Assembly (NCBI RefSeq): GCF_021735935.1
Contig: NZ_WMDZ01000001.1
Coordinates: 186,001 to 250,000 of the forward strand
Source: Sulfitobacter sp. M39
Lineage (GTDB): Bacteria; Pseudomonadota; Alphaproteobacteria; Rhodobacterales; Rhodobacteraceae
Length of the DNA: 64,000 nucleotides
Direction of reading: 5' to 3'
The number at the start of each line of letters is the position of its first letter. Position 1 is the first letter of the stretch. The position numbers were made by a program, and so were the translations under genes. Shown here piece after piece: positions 17,337 to 26,800 of this stretch. The notes beneath the pieces were generated by a model that was given only the letters and a program-made list of their open reading frames with translations, had not been told where the DNA came from and made no database searches.

Positions 17337-18028
17337 GCTTTGAATTCGTCCTTCGTTGCCGGATCTGTCGGTGGGTAAAGCCCAAAAATCGAAGCACCAT
17401 TTTGCACCATTTCCAGAACGAAGTCTTCGAAAACGGTCATCTCTTCGGTTTCTGACGCTATTTCTGCCACCAGATGCTTGGGGATGCAAACGACGCCTTC
17501 ATTGTCGCCCACGATAATATCTCCCGGAAAGACGGAAACACCGCCACATGCGATAGGATCATTGATCGCGACGGCGTGGTGTTTGGTCAGGTTTGTCGGC
17601 GCACTGGGACGGGTGTGATAGGCGGGCATCTCGAGCGCCGAAATCTCGGGCGTGTCGCGGAAACCCCCGTCGGTGACGATCCCCTTACAGCCGCGCTTCA
17701 TCAATCGGGTGGCCAGAATACAGCCCGCCGACGCCGCCGTTGAATCGCGCCGCGAGTCGATCATAAAAACGGACCCGGGCGGGCATTCCTCTACGCCCTT
17801 GCGCTGCGGGTTGGCCCGATCCGCGAAAGACTCTAGCCCGTCCAGATCCTCGCGCGCGGGAATATAGCGCAGGGTGTAGGCCGGCCCGACCATATTCGGC
17901 CCGGGGTTCATACGGTAAGGCCCCTGAATAAAGACGTTACGAAAGCCGCGCTTGAACAATGCGGTGGTCAGCGTTGCCGTGCTGACATGCATAAGCTTTT
18001 CAAGGAGTTCTGGCGTCGGTTCAGTCAT
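17312..18028 (-). CDS. RraA/HMG-aldolase-like family protein
   Basis: A 238-residue protein of the RraA superfamily, which holds both the RNase E inhibitor RraA and divalent-metal aldolases/decarboxylases that cleave 4-hydroxy-2-oxo acids to pyruvate. It shows the family core DGGFRDTPE with Arg124, Asp125 and Glu128. At the position 21 residues before the Arg, where aldolases as I recall have Asp, it has Cys103, with GCILATRLMKRG around it. It is longer than RraA (about 160 residues). Sitting between the TRAP-2 genes and the regulator, it is more likely a sugar-acid enzyme than an RNase regulator, but the reaction is unknown. Confidence 0.8.
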   Translation of the reverse strand: MTEPTPELLEKLMHVSTATLTTALFKRGFRNVFIQGPYRMNPGPNMVGPAYTLRYIPAREDLDGLESFADRANPQRKGVEECPPGSVFMIDSRRDSTAASAGCILATRLMKRGCKGIVTDGGFRDTPEISALEMPAYHTRPSAPTNLTKHHAVAINDPIACGGVSVFPGDIIVGDNEGVVCIPKHLVAEIASETEEMTVFEDFVLEMVQNGASIFGLYPPTDPATKDEFKAWREQNNR

Positions 18029-18086
18029 GGTGAATACTTTCTACTATGGTATTTCGGGCGTTTGGAAAGGCGTGGAAAAGCTCGGC

Positions 18087-19367
18087 TCATTCAAGCAATG
18101 AGGGTAGGAACAGCGACACCGCAGGGACATATGTGACCAGCAAGAGCGCCATCAGAATGGCCAGGTAGAAGGGCCATATGGTCCTGAGCGTTTCCTCGAT
18201 CTTGACCCTGCCAACGGCGCAGCCGACGAACAGGCAGGTGCCAACGGGGGGCGTGCACAGACCAAGACCAAGGTTGACCAGCAGCATGATCCCGAACTGG
18301 GTGGGGTCCATGCCAAGATCGCGCACAATGGGCAGGAAGATCGGGGTGCAGATCAGGATCAGCGCGGCCATATCCATGATCATCCCCAGCACCAGCAGCA
18401 TGATGTTGATCATCAGCAGAACGGCGATCTTTTCTTCCGAGATGCCAAGCATGAAGCTGCTCAGCTTTTCGGGCACCTGATACAGCGCCAGAAGATAGGC
18501 AAATGAACTGGCAAAGCCGATCAGCACCATGACCATCGCGGTTGTGCGCACGGCAGAGACGACGGCGGTTTTGAACCCGTTCCAGTCAAGGCTGCGATAG
18601 ACGAAATAGGTCAGCAGCAGCGCGTAGATCGCACCGAAGGCACCGGATTCCGTCACGGTGAAAATACCCGACAGCACCCCGCCGACGATGATCACCGCCG
18701 TCACCAGACCTGGCAGCGCATGCAGCGACGCAACGCCAACCGCGCGCCAGCCTGGGAAGGGTTCTGCCGGATAGTTGCGTTTGATCGCAATGACATAGGC
18801 CGCTACCGCAAGGCACAGACACATCAGCATGCCCGGAACGACGCCAGCGAGGAACAGCTTCGAGATCGAGATCCCCCCGCCTGCGGCCACCGCAAAGATA
18901 ATCATGTTATGGCTGGGCGGGATAACGATGCCCGCAATCGATGATGTAACGGTCACGTTCACCGCGTAATCGGAATGATAGCCACGTTCCTTCATGACGG
19001 GGATCAGAATAGACCCGAGCGCCGAGATATCAGCCACAGCCGACCCCGAAATCCCGCCGAACAACATGCTGGAAAAGATGTTCACCGACGCCAGACCGCC
19101 GCGAACGTGCCCCACAAGGGCCGAGGCGAACTTGACCAGACGCATGGCGATACCGCCGTGCAGCATCAGCTCGCCTGCGAAAACAAAGAACGGGATCGCC
19201 AGCAGCGAGAAGACAGAGATGCCAGAAACCGACCGTTGAAAGGTGATCAGCAGCGGGAAACCTTCGTACCAAAAGGCAGTCAGCGCAGCGATGCCCATTG
19301 CGAATGCGACGGGTATGCCGATCACAACGGACACCCCAAATATTCCAAGAAGGATTGTCAGACCCAT
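18087..19367 (-). CDS. dctM: TRAP transporter large membrane subunit (DctM), system 2
   Basis: A 426-residue polytopic permease with the DctM landmarks: FFVFAGELMLHGG near residue 60, FGGISGSAVADISALGSI near 100, IPPSHNMIIFAVAAGGGIS near 150 and LGLCTPPVGTCLFVGCAVG near 370. It follows dctQ2 with a 2-bp gap. Compared with system 1 it is of the SiaM/YiaN subfamily, so the two transporters in the island are not recent duplicates and probably carry different sugar acids. Confidence 0.94.
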   Translation of the reverse strand: MGLTILLGIFGVSVVIGIPVAFAMGIAALTAFWYEGFPLLITFQRSVSGISVFSLLAIPFFVFAGELMLHGGIAMRLVKFASALVGHVRGGLASVNIFSSMLFGGISGSAVADISALGSILIPVMKERGYHSDYAVNVTVTSSIAGIVIPPSHNMIIFAVAAGGGISISKLFLAGVVPGMLMCLCLAVAAYVIAIKRNYPAEPFPGWRAVGVASLHALPGLVTAVIIVGGVLSGIFTVTESGAFGAIYALLLTYFVYRSLDWNGFKTAVVSAVRTTAMVMVLIGFASSFAYLLALYQVPEKLSSFMLGISEEKIAVLLMINIMLLVLGMIMDMAALILICTPIFLPIVRDLGMDPTQFGIMLLVNLGLGLCTPPVGTCLFVGCAVGRVKIEETLRTIWPFYLAILMALLLVTYVPAVSLFLPSLLE

Positions 19368-19369
19368 GA

Positions 19370-19900
19370 TTAAAACAAACCTTTTTCATGATAGGGGATA
19401 CCGCGCAGAAGGCAGGCGATCCGAAACACCGCGCGCAGGCCGGCAAAAAGAAAGACAAGCCCGCCGCACATCGCAGCCGACAAGGACCGGAAGCTTTCAG
19501 GGACGTTGAGCATGGGGAGCATTGTGCTCCACCCGAATTTCACCAGTTCAATGCTTGCGATCAGCATGATCAGGCCAAAACCGGCGAGGACGATATCGAT
19601 GACGAGCTTCAGGAAATTACTGACCCGCCAGCCCATCATGTCGCGAAACAGCGTCACCCCGAGATGCGTGTTTTCATGGATCCCGACAGCCGCGCCCAGA
19701 TAGGTCACATAGCAGATCAGCAAAAGTGCCAGCTGTTCGACCCATGTCGGCGTGACGTTCAAAACATAGCGCCCGAACACCAGCCAGCCAAAGGTCGCGA
19801 TCAGCACGACGATGGCGATAGAGGCCGCGAGCATGCAAAGAAAACTCAGCCCGTCGAGCGCACGCTCGGTATGCTTCATCCAGAGGGGTGCGTGTTCCAC
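19370..19900 (-). CDS. dctQ: TRAP transporter small membrane subunit (DctQ), system 2
   Basis: A 176-residue protein with four hydrophobic helices (about 17-38, 50-70, 92-115, 140-160) and the family segment TPTWVEQLALLLICYVTYLG in helix 2. It lies between dctP2 and dctM2 in the standard P-Q-M order. The intercistronic gap to dctP2 holds a hairpin. Confidence 0.92.
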   Translation of the reverse strand: MEHAPLWMKHTERALDGLSFLCMLAASIAIVVLIATFGWLVFGRYVLNVTPTWVEQLALLLICYVTYLGAAVGIHENTHLGVTLFRDMMGWRVSNFLKLVIDIVLAGFGLIMLIASIELVKFGWSTMLPMLNVPESFRSLSAAMCGGLVFLFAGLRAVFRIACLLRGIPYHEKGLF

Positions 19901-19926
19901 GGCCCTATTCCTTTGTGAGAGAAGGG

Positions 19927-19952
19927 GTGCGCCCCGTTACAACAGGGCGCAC
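19927..19952 (-). terminator. Stem-loop between dctP and dctQ of system 2
   Basis: GTGCGCCC pairs perfectly with GGGCGCAC around a 10-base loop, midway in the 71-bp gap. There is no T-run, so it looks more like an mRNA-stabilising or attenuating hairpin than a full terminator. Its position mirrors the hairpin of system 1. Confidence 0.6.
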
Positions 19953-19971
19953 GATTGTCCAGCCGCGCTGA

Positions 19972-20967
19972 TCAGTCAGCGTTGCGGAACAGATTGACGA
20001 GATCCGTCATCTCTGGATTGGCCGCCAGATACTTTTCGTAGACGGGCACCATTGCTTCCTGGAACGCCGATTTATCGGCGATCTCGTTCACTTCGACGCC
20101 ACCGTCCATGATGATCTTCATCGACGCTGCCTCGCGTTCGCCCCAGAGTTTGCGCTGCAGATCGGTGGAGTTCTTACCGGCGGTTTTCACGATCTCCTGC
20201 TGTTCTGCTGTCAGACCGTCAAAGGTCTTTTTGCTCATGCACAGACATTCGGGAATGATCAGGTGCTGGGTCAGCGAGTAGTATTGCGCAACCTCGAAGT
20301 GGCTGGTGGATTCATAGGAGGGCGGGTTATTCTCTGCCCCGTCCACAACGCCGGTCTTGATCGACTGGTACACTTCGGCAAATGCCATCGGTGTGGCGTT
20401 GCCGCCCATGGATTCGATCATGCCTACGAACAAGTCGTTGTTCATCACGCGCACTTTCATGCCTTGCACGTCTTCGGGCGTATTGATCGGCTTGACTGAA
20501 TTATAGAAAGACCGCGCGCCTGCGTCATAGTAGCCAAGGGGGACGATCCCCTTTTCCTCCAACGCTTCCCCAAGTGCGGCACCTGGTTCGCCGTCCATCA
20601 GTTCATACATCTGTGGCACGCTTTTGAAGACAAAGGGCAAGGACACGACGTTGGTCGCAGGCACGGCCTGACCCATCGGCCCAAGGCTGAATACACCAAA
20701 GTCCATGATCCCAAGACGAAGCTGTTCAATCGCGTCAGGCTGCGAGCCCAGAACACCGGCGTGGAACACCTTGCCTTCAATCTCGCCACCCGTTTTCTCG
20801 GTGACCTCTTCCATGAAGGCTTCCATGCCGTGCGATACGGGGTAGTCTTCAACGTGGATGTTCCAGCCGCGCCAGTCCTTTGCCTGTGCCGTGACTGGCA
20901 TGACCGCCAGCGTCGATGCGGCTGCAATCGCGAACGCACCACGGGTAATGATTTTGTTTAGTTTCAT
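19972..20967 (-). CDS. dctP: TRAP transporter solute-binding protein (DctP), system 2
   Basis: A 331-residue periplasmic receptor with a signal peptide ending near VTAQA (residue 28). The carboxylate-binding Arg is in QGMKVRVMNND (about 155) and the second signature is IKTGVVDGAENNPPSYE (about 205), both typical of uronate-type DctP proteins. The ATG at 20967 has a GGAGGAAA ribosome site; the longer frame to 21009 runs into the operator region. Two repeat operators lie at 20985-21030. Confidence 0.93.
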   Translation of the reverse strand: MKLNKIITRGAFAIAAASTLAVMPVTAQAKDWRGWNIHVEDYPVSHGMEAFMEEVTEKTGGEIEGKVFHAGVLGSQPDAIEQLRLGIMDFGVFSLGPMGQAVPATNVVSLPFVFKSVPQMYELMDGEPGAALGEALEEKGIVPLGYYDAGARSFYNSVKPINTPEDVQGMKVRVMNNDLFVGMIESMGGNATPMAFAEVYQSIKTGVVDGAENNPPSYESTSHFEVAQYYSLTQHLIIPECLCMSKKTFDGLTAEQQEIVKTAGKNSTDLQRKLWGEREAASMKIIMDGGVEVNEIADKSAFQEAMVPVYEKYLAANPEMTDLVNLFRNAD

Positions 20968-21295
20968 ATTTGTTTCCTCCCAAAGACAAATTATTGCAAA
21001 AGTGATCACATGGGTTACAAATATTTACAAGTAGTTTTTTTAGAGATTTAATGGCTCAGCGCCCGCGCCTTTGCATCCAAGGATATGATGTCGACGAAAA
21101 CTTGCATAATGATAACGGGTTAGCCGAGACAAAGAGATGCGGCTATCAATCACGGGATAGATGATGCTCCCCCATGCTTACCTGACGGGACAGCTCTAAA
21201 GTTGTTCACCACAGTTAGGCAGACAGCGAAACCGCATCGCCTGTCTTTCACCCTTCGGGCGCGGACCGGCCAACACATCGAAAAGGATAAATCAC
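20968..21295. promoter_or_regulatory. Divergent dctP2/redoxin intergenic region
   Basis: A 328-bp gene-free region. The dctP2-proximal 65 bp hold two direct-repeat elements. The remaining part toward the redoxin gene shows no clear promoter, hairpin or ORF that I can support. Confidence 0.5.
20985..21030 (-). promoter_or_regulatory. Twin direct-repeat operators of dctP2
   Basis: A full element TACAAATATTTACAA (21016-21030) and a degenerate one GACAAATTATTGCAA (20985-20999) start 31 bp apart, about three helical turns. On the minus strand TTGTAA (21020-21015) and AATAAT (20995-20990) could be -35 and -10, each lying inside one element, as expected for a repressed promoter. Confidence 0.55.
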
Positions 21296-21832
21296 ATGAC
21301 GAACGCGACTTCCGACCAGACAACCAAACTGCAAGCAGGTGCCTTCTTTCCGATGATCGAGGTCCCCAAGTTCGGCGGCGGCACCATGACGATTGGCGGC
21401 GCGACCGATGGCTGGACATTATTCATCGTTTACCGCGGCAAGCACTGTGGCCGCTGCAAAAACTACCTCAACAAGCTGGAACAGACCTATGCCAAATGGG
21501 AAGAGGCGGGTTTCTCGGTGAAATGCGTATCGGCCGATCCGCTAGAGAAAGTCAGCGATGATGTGGATCGTTTTGGTTGGACCTTTGACATCGGGTATGA
21601 TCTGCAAGAAGCCGACATGCGCGCCATGGGGCTTTACGTCAGCGATCCGCTGTCCACGCAGGAAACCGACCGCCGCTTTGCAGAGCCCGGTATTTTCTGT
21701 CTGCGCCCGGATGGCACGACGCAGATTATCGCCATCTCAAACGGTCCGGCGGCCCGCCCTGATTTGGACGAATTGCTGGATGGAATGATATTCACGATCA
21801 ACAACGCCAAACCCGTTCGGGGCAACGCCTAA
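21296..21832 (+). CDS. Redoxin / AhpC-TSA-like protein
   Basis: A 178-residue soluble thioredoxin-fold protein. The N-terminal segment AGAFFPMIEVP is typical of AhpC/TSA redoxins. The active-site region is FIVYRGKHCGRCKNYLNKLE with a CxxC pair (Cys near residues 50 and 53), and the SVKCVSADPLEKVSDDVDRF segment follows. No signal peptide. It is divergent from TRAP system 2 and 42 bp upstream of the IlvD/Edd dehydratase, so likely cotranscribed with that Fe-S enzyme. A protective or repair role for the cluster is possible but unproven. Confidence 0.8.
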   Translation: MTNATSDQTTKLQAGAFFPMIEVPKFGGGTMTIGGATDGWTLFIVYRGKHCGRCKNYLNKLEQTYAKWEEAGFSVKCVSADPLEKVSDDVDRFGWTFDIGYDLQEADMRAMGLYVSDPLSTQETDRRFAEPGIFCLRPDGTTQIIAISNGPAARPDLDELLDGMIFTINNAKPVRGNA

Positions 21833-21874
21833 ACCTGAAACAACCCCGCGGTACTTCCCGCACTGGAGCTGACA

Positions 21875-23671
21875 TTGACCAAGATAAACCCGAAGGATCT
21901 CCGCTCTCGCCAGTGGTTTGCCAATCCTGATGATCCAGAAATGACCGCTTTGTACCTTGAACGGTATTTGAACTACGGTCTGACGCGTGAAGAGCTCCAG
22001 TCGAGCAAGCCCATCATCGCGATTGCCCAAACTGGCAGCGATTTAAGCCCCTGCAACCGTCACCACCTAGAACTGACCAAGCGGGTCCGCGATGGGATTT
22101 TGGCGGCGGGTGGCACACCGATTGTTGTGCCGGTGCATCCCATACAAGAGACCGGCAAGCGGCCTACCGCGATGCTTGACCGGAACCTCGCCTATCTGTC
22201 CTTGGTGGAAACGCTTTTCGGATATCCGCTGGATGGTGTGGTGTTGAACATCGGGTGTGACAAAACCACGCCGGCGCTGCTTATGGCTGCCGCAACGGTG
22301 GGTATTCCGGCCATCGCGCTGTCGGTCGGCCCGATGCTGAACGGCTGGCACGAGGGCAAGCGCGCAGGATCAGGCACTGTGATCTGGAAAGCGCGCGAAA
22401 GGTTGGCCGCGGGCAAGATCAATAACGACGAGTTCATGGAAATCGCCGCCGCCTCTGCGCCCTCGGTCGGGTACTGCAATACGATGGGCACGGCGACGAC
22501 CATGAATTCTCTCGCAGAAGCGCTTGGCATGCAGCTGTGCGGCGCAGCGGCCATCCCCGCCCCCTACCGCGAACGCGGGCAGATCAGCTATGAGACCGGC
22601 AAACGCATCGTCGACATGGTGTGGGAGGACCTGCGTCCCGCCGATATCATGACCCGCGCAGCTTTTGAAAACGCCATCGTCATCAACTCGGCCATCGGTG
22701 GATCGACCAATGCACCGATCCACCTGAATGCGATTGCGCGTCATCTTGGGGTGCCACTGGATAATGACGATTGGCAGTCGATCGGCCACGACATCCCCTT
22801 GATCGTCAACCTCCAACCCGCCGGAGAATACCTTGGCGAAGACTACCACAGGGCGGGTGGCGTCCCCGCCGTCGTAGGAGAGCTTCTTGCCGCCGGCCTT
22901 CTTCCCCATCCGCAAGCGATCTGCGCAAATGGTCGCAGCATGGTAGAGAACTACGGCACCCTAAGGTCCAGCAATACAGATGTGATCCGCACCCTCGACA
23001 CCCCGCTGCTAGAGAAGGCCGGGTTTATCAACCTCAAGGGCAATCTCTTTGATAGTGCGTTGATGAAAACCAGCGTGATCAGTGCCGACTTCCGTGCACG
23101 CTACCTATCCCGCCCCGACGATCCCAATGCGTTTGAAGGGCGCGCGGCCGTGTTTGATGGGCCGGAAGATTACCACCGACGCATAGACGACCCCGCCCAA
23201 GGCATTGACGGCGATACGATCCTTGTAATGCGCGGTGTCGGGCCAAAGGGCTATCCGGGCGGGGCCGAGGTCGTGAATATGCGCCCGCCCTCCTATCTGT
23301 TGAAACAGGGCATTACCGCCCTGCCCTGCATCGGAGACGGCCGGCAATCCGGGACCTCTGGTTCGCCCTCGATCCTCAATGCCTCGCCCGAGGCAGCAGA
23401 CGGTGGCGGTCTGGCGATACTGGAAACCGGCGACCGCATTCGCGTTGATCTTAATGCGTGCACCGTCAACGTCATGTTAGATGCCGAGGTATTGGGCAAC
23501 CGCCGCGCCAAATTTGCAGGTGGCGACGGCTATCCCGCACCGGAAAGCCAATCCCCGTGGCAGCAGTATTTCCGCGAGATGGTACAACCATTTGATCGCG
23601 GCATGACACTGCGAGATGCGGAAAAGTACCGGGATATAGCAGGCAAAACCTTACCGCGCGACAACCACTAA
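21875..23671 (+). CDS. IlvD/Edd family sugar-acid dehydratase (arabinonate dehydratase type)
   Basis: A 598-residue Fe-S dehydratase turning an aldonate into a 2-keto-3-deoxy acid. Cluster cysteines are visible in [20 protein letters not shown] and [14 protein letters not shown]; the last also precedes the substrate loop. The late motif [16 protein letters not shown] holds the catalytic Ser. The length and the [15 protein letters not shown] pattern fit arabinonate/xylonate dehydratases better than branched-chain IlvD. It starts with TTG at 21875 behind a GGAG. With KGSADH in the same island, a pentonate or uronate-derived aldonate is the likely substrate; the missing partner is a DapA-type keto-deoxy-acid dehydratase. 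Confidence 0.88.
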   Translation: MTKINPKDLRSRQWFANPDDPEMTALYLERYLNYGLTREELQSSKPIIAIAQTGSDLSPCNRHHLELTKRVRDGILAAGGTPIVVPVHPIQETGKRPTAMLDRNLAYLSLVETLFGYPLDGVVLNIGCDKTTPALLMAAATVGIPAIALSVGPMLNGWHEGKRAGSGTVIWKARERLAAGKINNDEFMEIAAASAPSVGYCNTMGTATTMNSLAEALGMQLCGAAAIPAPYRERGQISYETGKRIVDMVWEDLRPADIMTRAAFENAIVINSAIGGSTNAPIHLNAIARHLGVPLDNDDWQSIGHDIPLIVNLQPAGEYLGEDYHRAGGVPAVVGELLAAGLLPHPQAICANGRSMVENYGTLRSSNTDVIRTLDTPLLEKAGFINLKGNLFDSALMKTSVISADFRARYLSRPDDPNAFEGRAAVFDGPEDYHRRIDDPAQGIDGDTILVMRGVGPKGYPGGAEVVNMRPPSYLLKQGITALPCIGDGRQSGTSGSPSILNASPEAADGGGLAILETGDRIRVDLNACTVNVMLDAEVLGNRRAKFAGGDGYPAPESQSPWQQYFREMVQPFDRGMTLRDAEKYRDIAGKTLPRDNH

Positions 23672-23676
23672 GTCGC

Positions 23677-23720
23677 GTCGAGGGTCGGGCGCGGCAGAGT
23701 CGAGGGTCGGGCGCGGCAGA
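23677..23720. repeat. Perfect 22-bp tandem duplication
   Basis: GTCGAGGGTCGGGCGCGGCA plus GA occurs twice head to tail (23677-23698 and 23699-23720), right after the dehydratase stop codon. It is non-coding and perfect, so probably a recent slippage event. Confidence 0.9.
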
Positions 23721-23812
23721 GGTGCGTGCGGTAAAAGCCGGCACGCACGATCAGGCGGCAGAAATCAATCAAAGCCCTTGTTGCCGAAACGTAAATATCC
23801 CCGAAACGAAAT

Positions 23813-23841
23813 ACTGCCGCCCGATATACTCGGGCGGCAGT
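23813..23841. terminator. Bidirectional terminator between dehydratase and DUF11 operon
   Basis: A perfect 12-bp stem (ACTGCCGCCCGA with TCGGGCGGCAGT) and a TATAC loop between two convergent genes. On the minus strand it is followed by ATTTCGTTTC; T-runs are weak, but stem strength and position support termination in both directions. Confidence 0.8.
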
Positions 23842-23860
23842 GCTATGGTCCTGTCTGTCC

Positions 23861-26800
23861 TTAGCTTTCCATAAAGCTGTCCAGACGGTCCCAGAGCGAG
23901 TTGTCCAGCAGCAGCTTGAAGCGGAGGTAGAAACCTTCCTGATACAGATCGCTGCGCAGGGCCGACTTGTTCATCGCGCGGTTATAGCCCAGTGCAACCA
24001 GCGCACCTTTGGTGGGGGCAAACCCGATCTCTGCGCCGATGCCGTTGGTGGCATTGCCTTGGTTGTCCCACAGATGCGCGGCGTTCATGCCGATCTGGAA
24101 CCGGTTGTCGCCGAACTCGTAGTTAAAGCCAGCCTGCACCAGTTGGGTGGTGGCGCGGGCAGAGAACCCGCCAAGGGTGGTCAGCTTTTGCGACTGGCCC
24201 GCGTATTTCGCGTTCAGGCGCAGGTCAGCGTCTACTTCATAGGCCGCGTCTACGGACCACATATGGGTCACCGACTTGGTCTCGCGCTGTTCGATGCGGT
24301 GCTCGTACCATGCCAGCACTTCGAGACGTGGATCGTGAACCGGACGGTAGGCGATACCCGCACGCGACCGGATCCGGCGGTGGTCACGACCGTCGCGCTT
24401 GTCCAGTGCAACACGGGTACGGCCCAGCACGGTGAAGTCAGGTGTGATCTTACCCGCGATACCAAAGCTGGCGTAATGGGTGTTGCCGTTGTCTTCAAAA
24501 GTGGTATCCGCATCGGCATCGCCCACCCAGCTTTCCGCGCTGGACCCCCACTTCGCGCCAAGGGCAACGCTGGTCAGACGGTGATCGTCGCTTTCCATGC
24601 TGCGGGAATGTTCGATCCCGAAGCTAAAGCTGGTGTTCCCGTTCATCGCCCATTTGCCCATCATCGCTTGGGTAAACATAGTGTCCGAAGATCCCAGACC
24701 TTTGACGAAATCGGTGCTTCCGCGCAGCCAGTCATTCAGGTCGTAAGAGAAACCCAGCTTGGAGTGTGTGGCTACGGTGTCGTCGCCAAAGGTCATTTCG
24801 ACCTCGCTATAGGCGCGCCAGCCGGGCACGGGCTCGCGGTACATGCCCAGGGTCAGCTCTGTCGGACGGTCCGAGCCGCCAAAGGGGTGACGTAGCTCTG
24901 CGGTGATGACGGTGCCGGGGCGGTTCGCAGGGGTCCAGTGGCCGCCAAGGATCAGACCGGGGTGGGCCTTGTTCGAGGTTGCGGTGTGGTCCAGACGATA
25001 CTCCAGCCCGATGTAGCCTTTGAAGTTCGTGCTGAACTCTTTGGCATAGACGGCATCCACGGTCAGACGCTCGATGTCAGAGGTGCGGTCACGTACATAG
25101 TCCACACCAAGAACAAAGTCGCTGGTCCCGTCGATCTCAAACCCGTAGTTCAGACGCGCACGGGTGGTGCCGGGCAGTGCCAGACCGCCGCGCGAGGCAA
25201 ATTTCTCGCCGGTGTGAACCATCTCGAAGTTGAAGTGGCCGGTTTCCTTGCGGATGTCATAGGACAGACGGTAGGCGGTATCCGATACACCATTTGCATC
25301 TTCGGAGCGCGCAGCCTCAGCTTCCCACACGCCACCCTGCGTCCCCTCGTGACGGATATAGGCAGAGTGCAGACGCTCGCGGGCGGTGTTGCCACGGTCG
25401 GCATCGGCATGCACGATACGTGCGCCAACGGTGGTGCGGTCGGTCAGCGCGAGGTTCACCTCACCGCCATAGAGCCAGTAGCGGTCGGCCCCTTCCACAT
25501 CGACTTCATAGGTGACGCGCACCGACACAGGGTTGCCCTGACCGTCGAACTGGCGCACCGCATCGTCAAAAGTGATCGAGTTGCCAAAGAAGTCCAGCAG
25601 GTAGTCGCTGCCGCGGCGCAGCGGCGTGGTCGAGATGACATCCCCGCCCTCTTCATCGCGCACCAGCAGTTCAACCCGCTCGGAGCCTTGTACATAGCCG
25701 TCCAGATCCAGGTCATAGGGGCCGGACACACCACGCCCAAGGAATTCCTGCACGCGCTGCTCTTGGGCGGTACGGGCACCGAACAGGGTCACGCCGACCT
25801 TGTCGTTTTCCCAATGGGCCTTGGCACCGGTCACCACGCGACGCATGCCGTCAAGCTTCAGCGCGCTGGCTTCGGGTTCGATCGCGATGTCACCGTAAAG
25901 GATGTACGAACGACCCTTCTCGACCTTAACGTACAGGTTTTCGGAGGATTGCGCGTCGAAGCCACGTTCGGAGTTGTCACCATACACAGGGTAGAACTCG
26001 TCGCCACGGATGTCGCGGAACAGGCGGTCTTCGGTGTCACGGTCCGAGCTATAGCGCAGTGTCAGCAGCGCATCACCCGAGATCACGCCCTTGAGGTAAA
26101 CTTCACCCCGCAGACCGGTGGTTGTGTCTTCGAAAGAGCTGAAACGATCCGCGTCCAGCAGTTCACCCTTCGCACCGCCCAAGGCCACGGCCCCTTCGAT
26201 CACACCAACCATGATGCGCTGGTCCAGATCAGGTGTGAACGTGATGGTTTCTTCGGCGCGGCCAAAGGCACCGCTGATGGTGATACGGTCTGTGCCTGCA
26301 ACCTGTGGCGGGATCAGCCCAAAGGTGGCCTCTCCGTTGTCCAGATAGACCTGCACGCCGGGGGTGCCTTCGCGGATGTCGGCCACGTCCCACAGGGCCA
26401 GCTTGGCGCTGAGTGTCACGGTACCGGAGGCAGGGACAGGCATGCCACGGGCATCCAGCACACGCACCACAACCGGGATCACATCAGTCGGCGAAGCGGG
26501 CGCAGTGTCGGGCATGATCACCTCGAATTTGGCGGGCTTGCCGGGGGCAACCACGGTGATTTCCTCGCGGACACGTTCGATGCCGAAACCGTCACGACCG
26601 ACCAGCGTCAGGGTGTTCCGCCCGGCGTCCAGTTTCACCGCGACAAAATCCAGCGCCTGCGTATTGTTCTTCTCGAAGCTTGTACGTTCGCCCACGCGGT
26701 CGCTGCTCAGCTCGCGGCCGTTCACCAGCAGGCCCAGCGACAGGTCGCCCTTGCCCTTGACGCGCACGCTTTGGGTGCGGCGATCCAGTGTCTGACCGTC

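Noticed and set aside
17312..18028. Calling the RraA-like gene the RNase E regulator RraA
   Set aside because: It is about 80 residues longer than RraA and lies in a sugar-acid operon, so the name would mislead.
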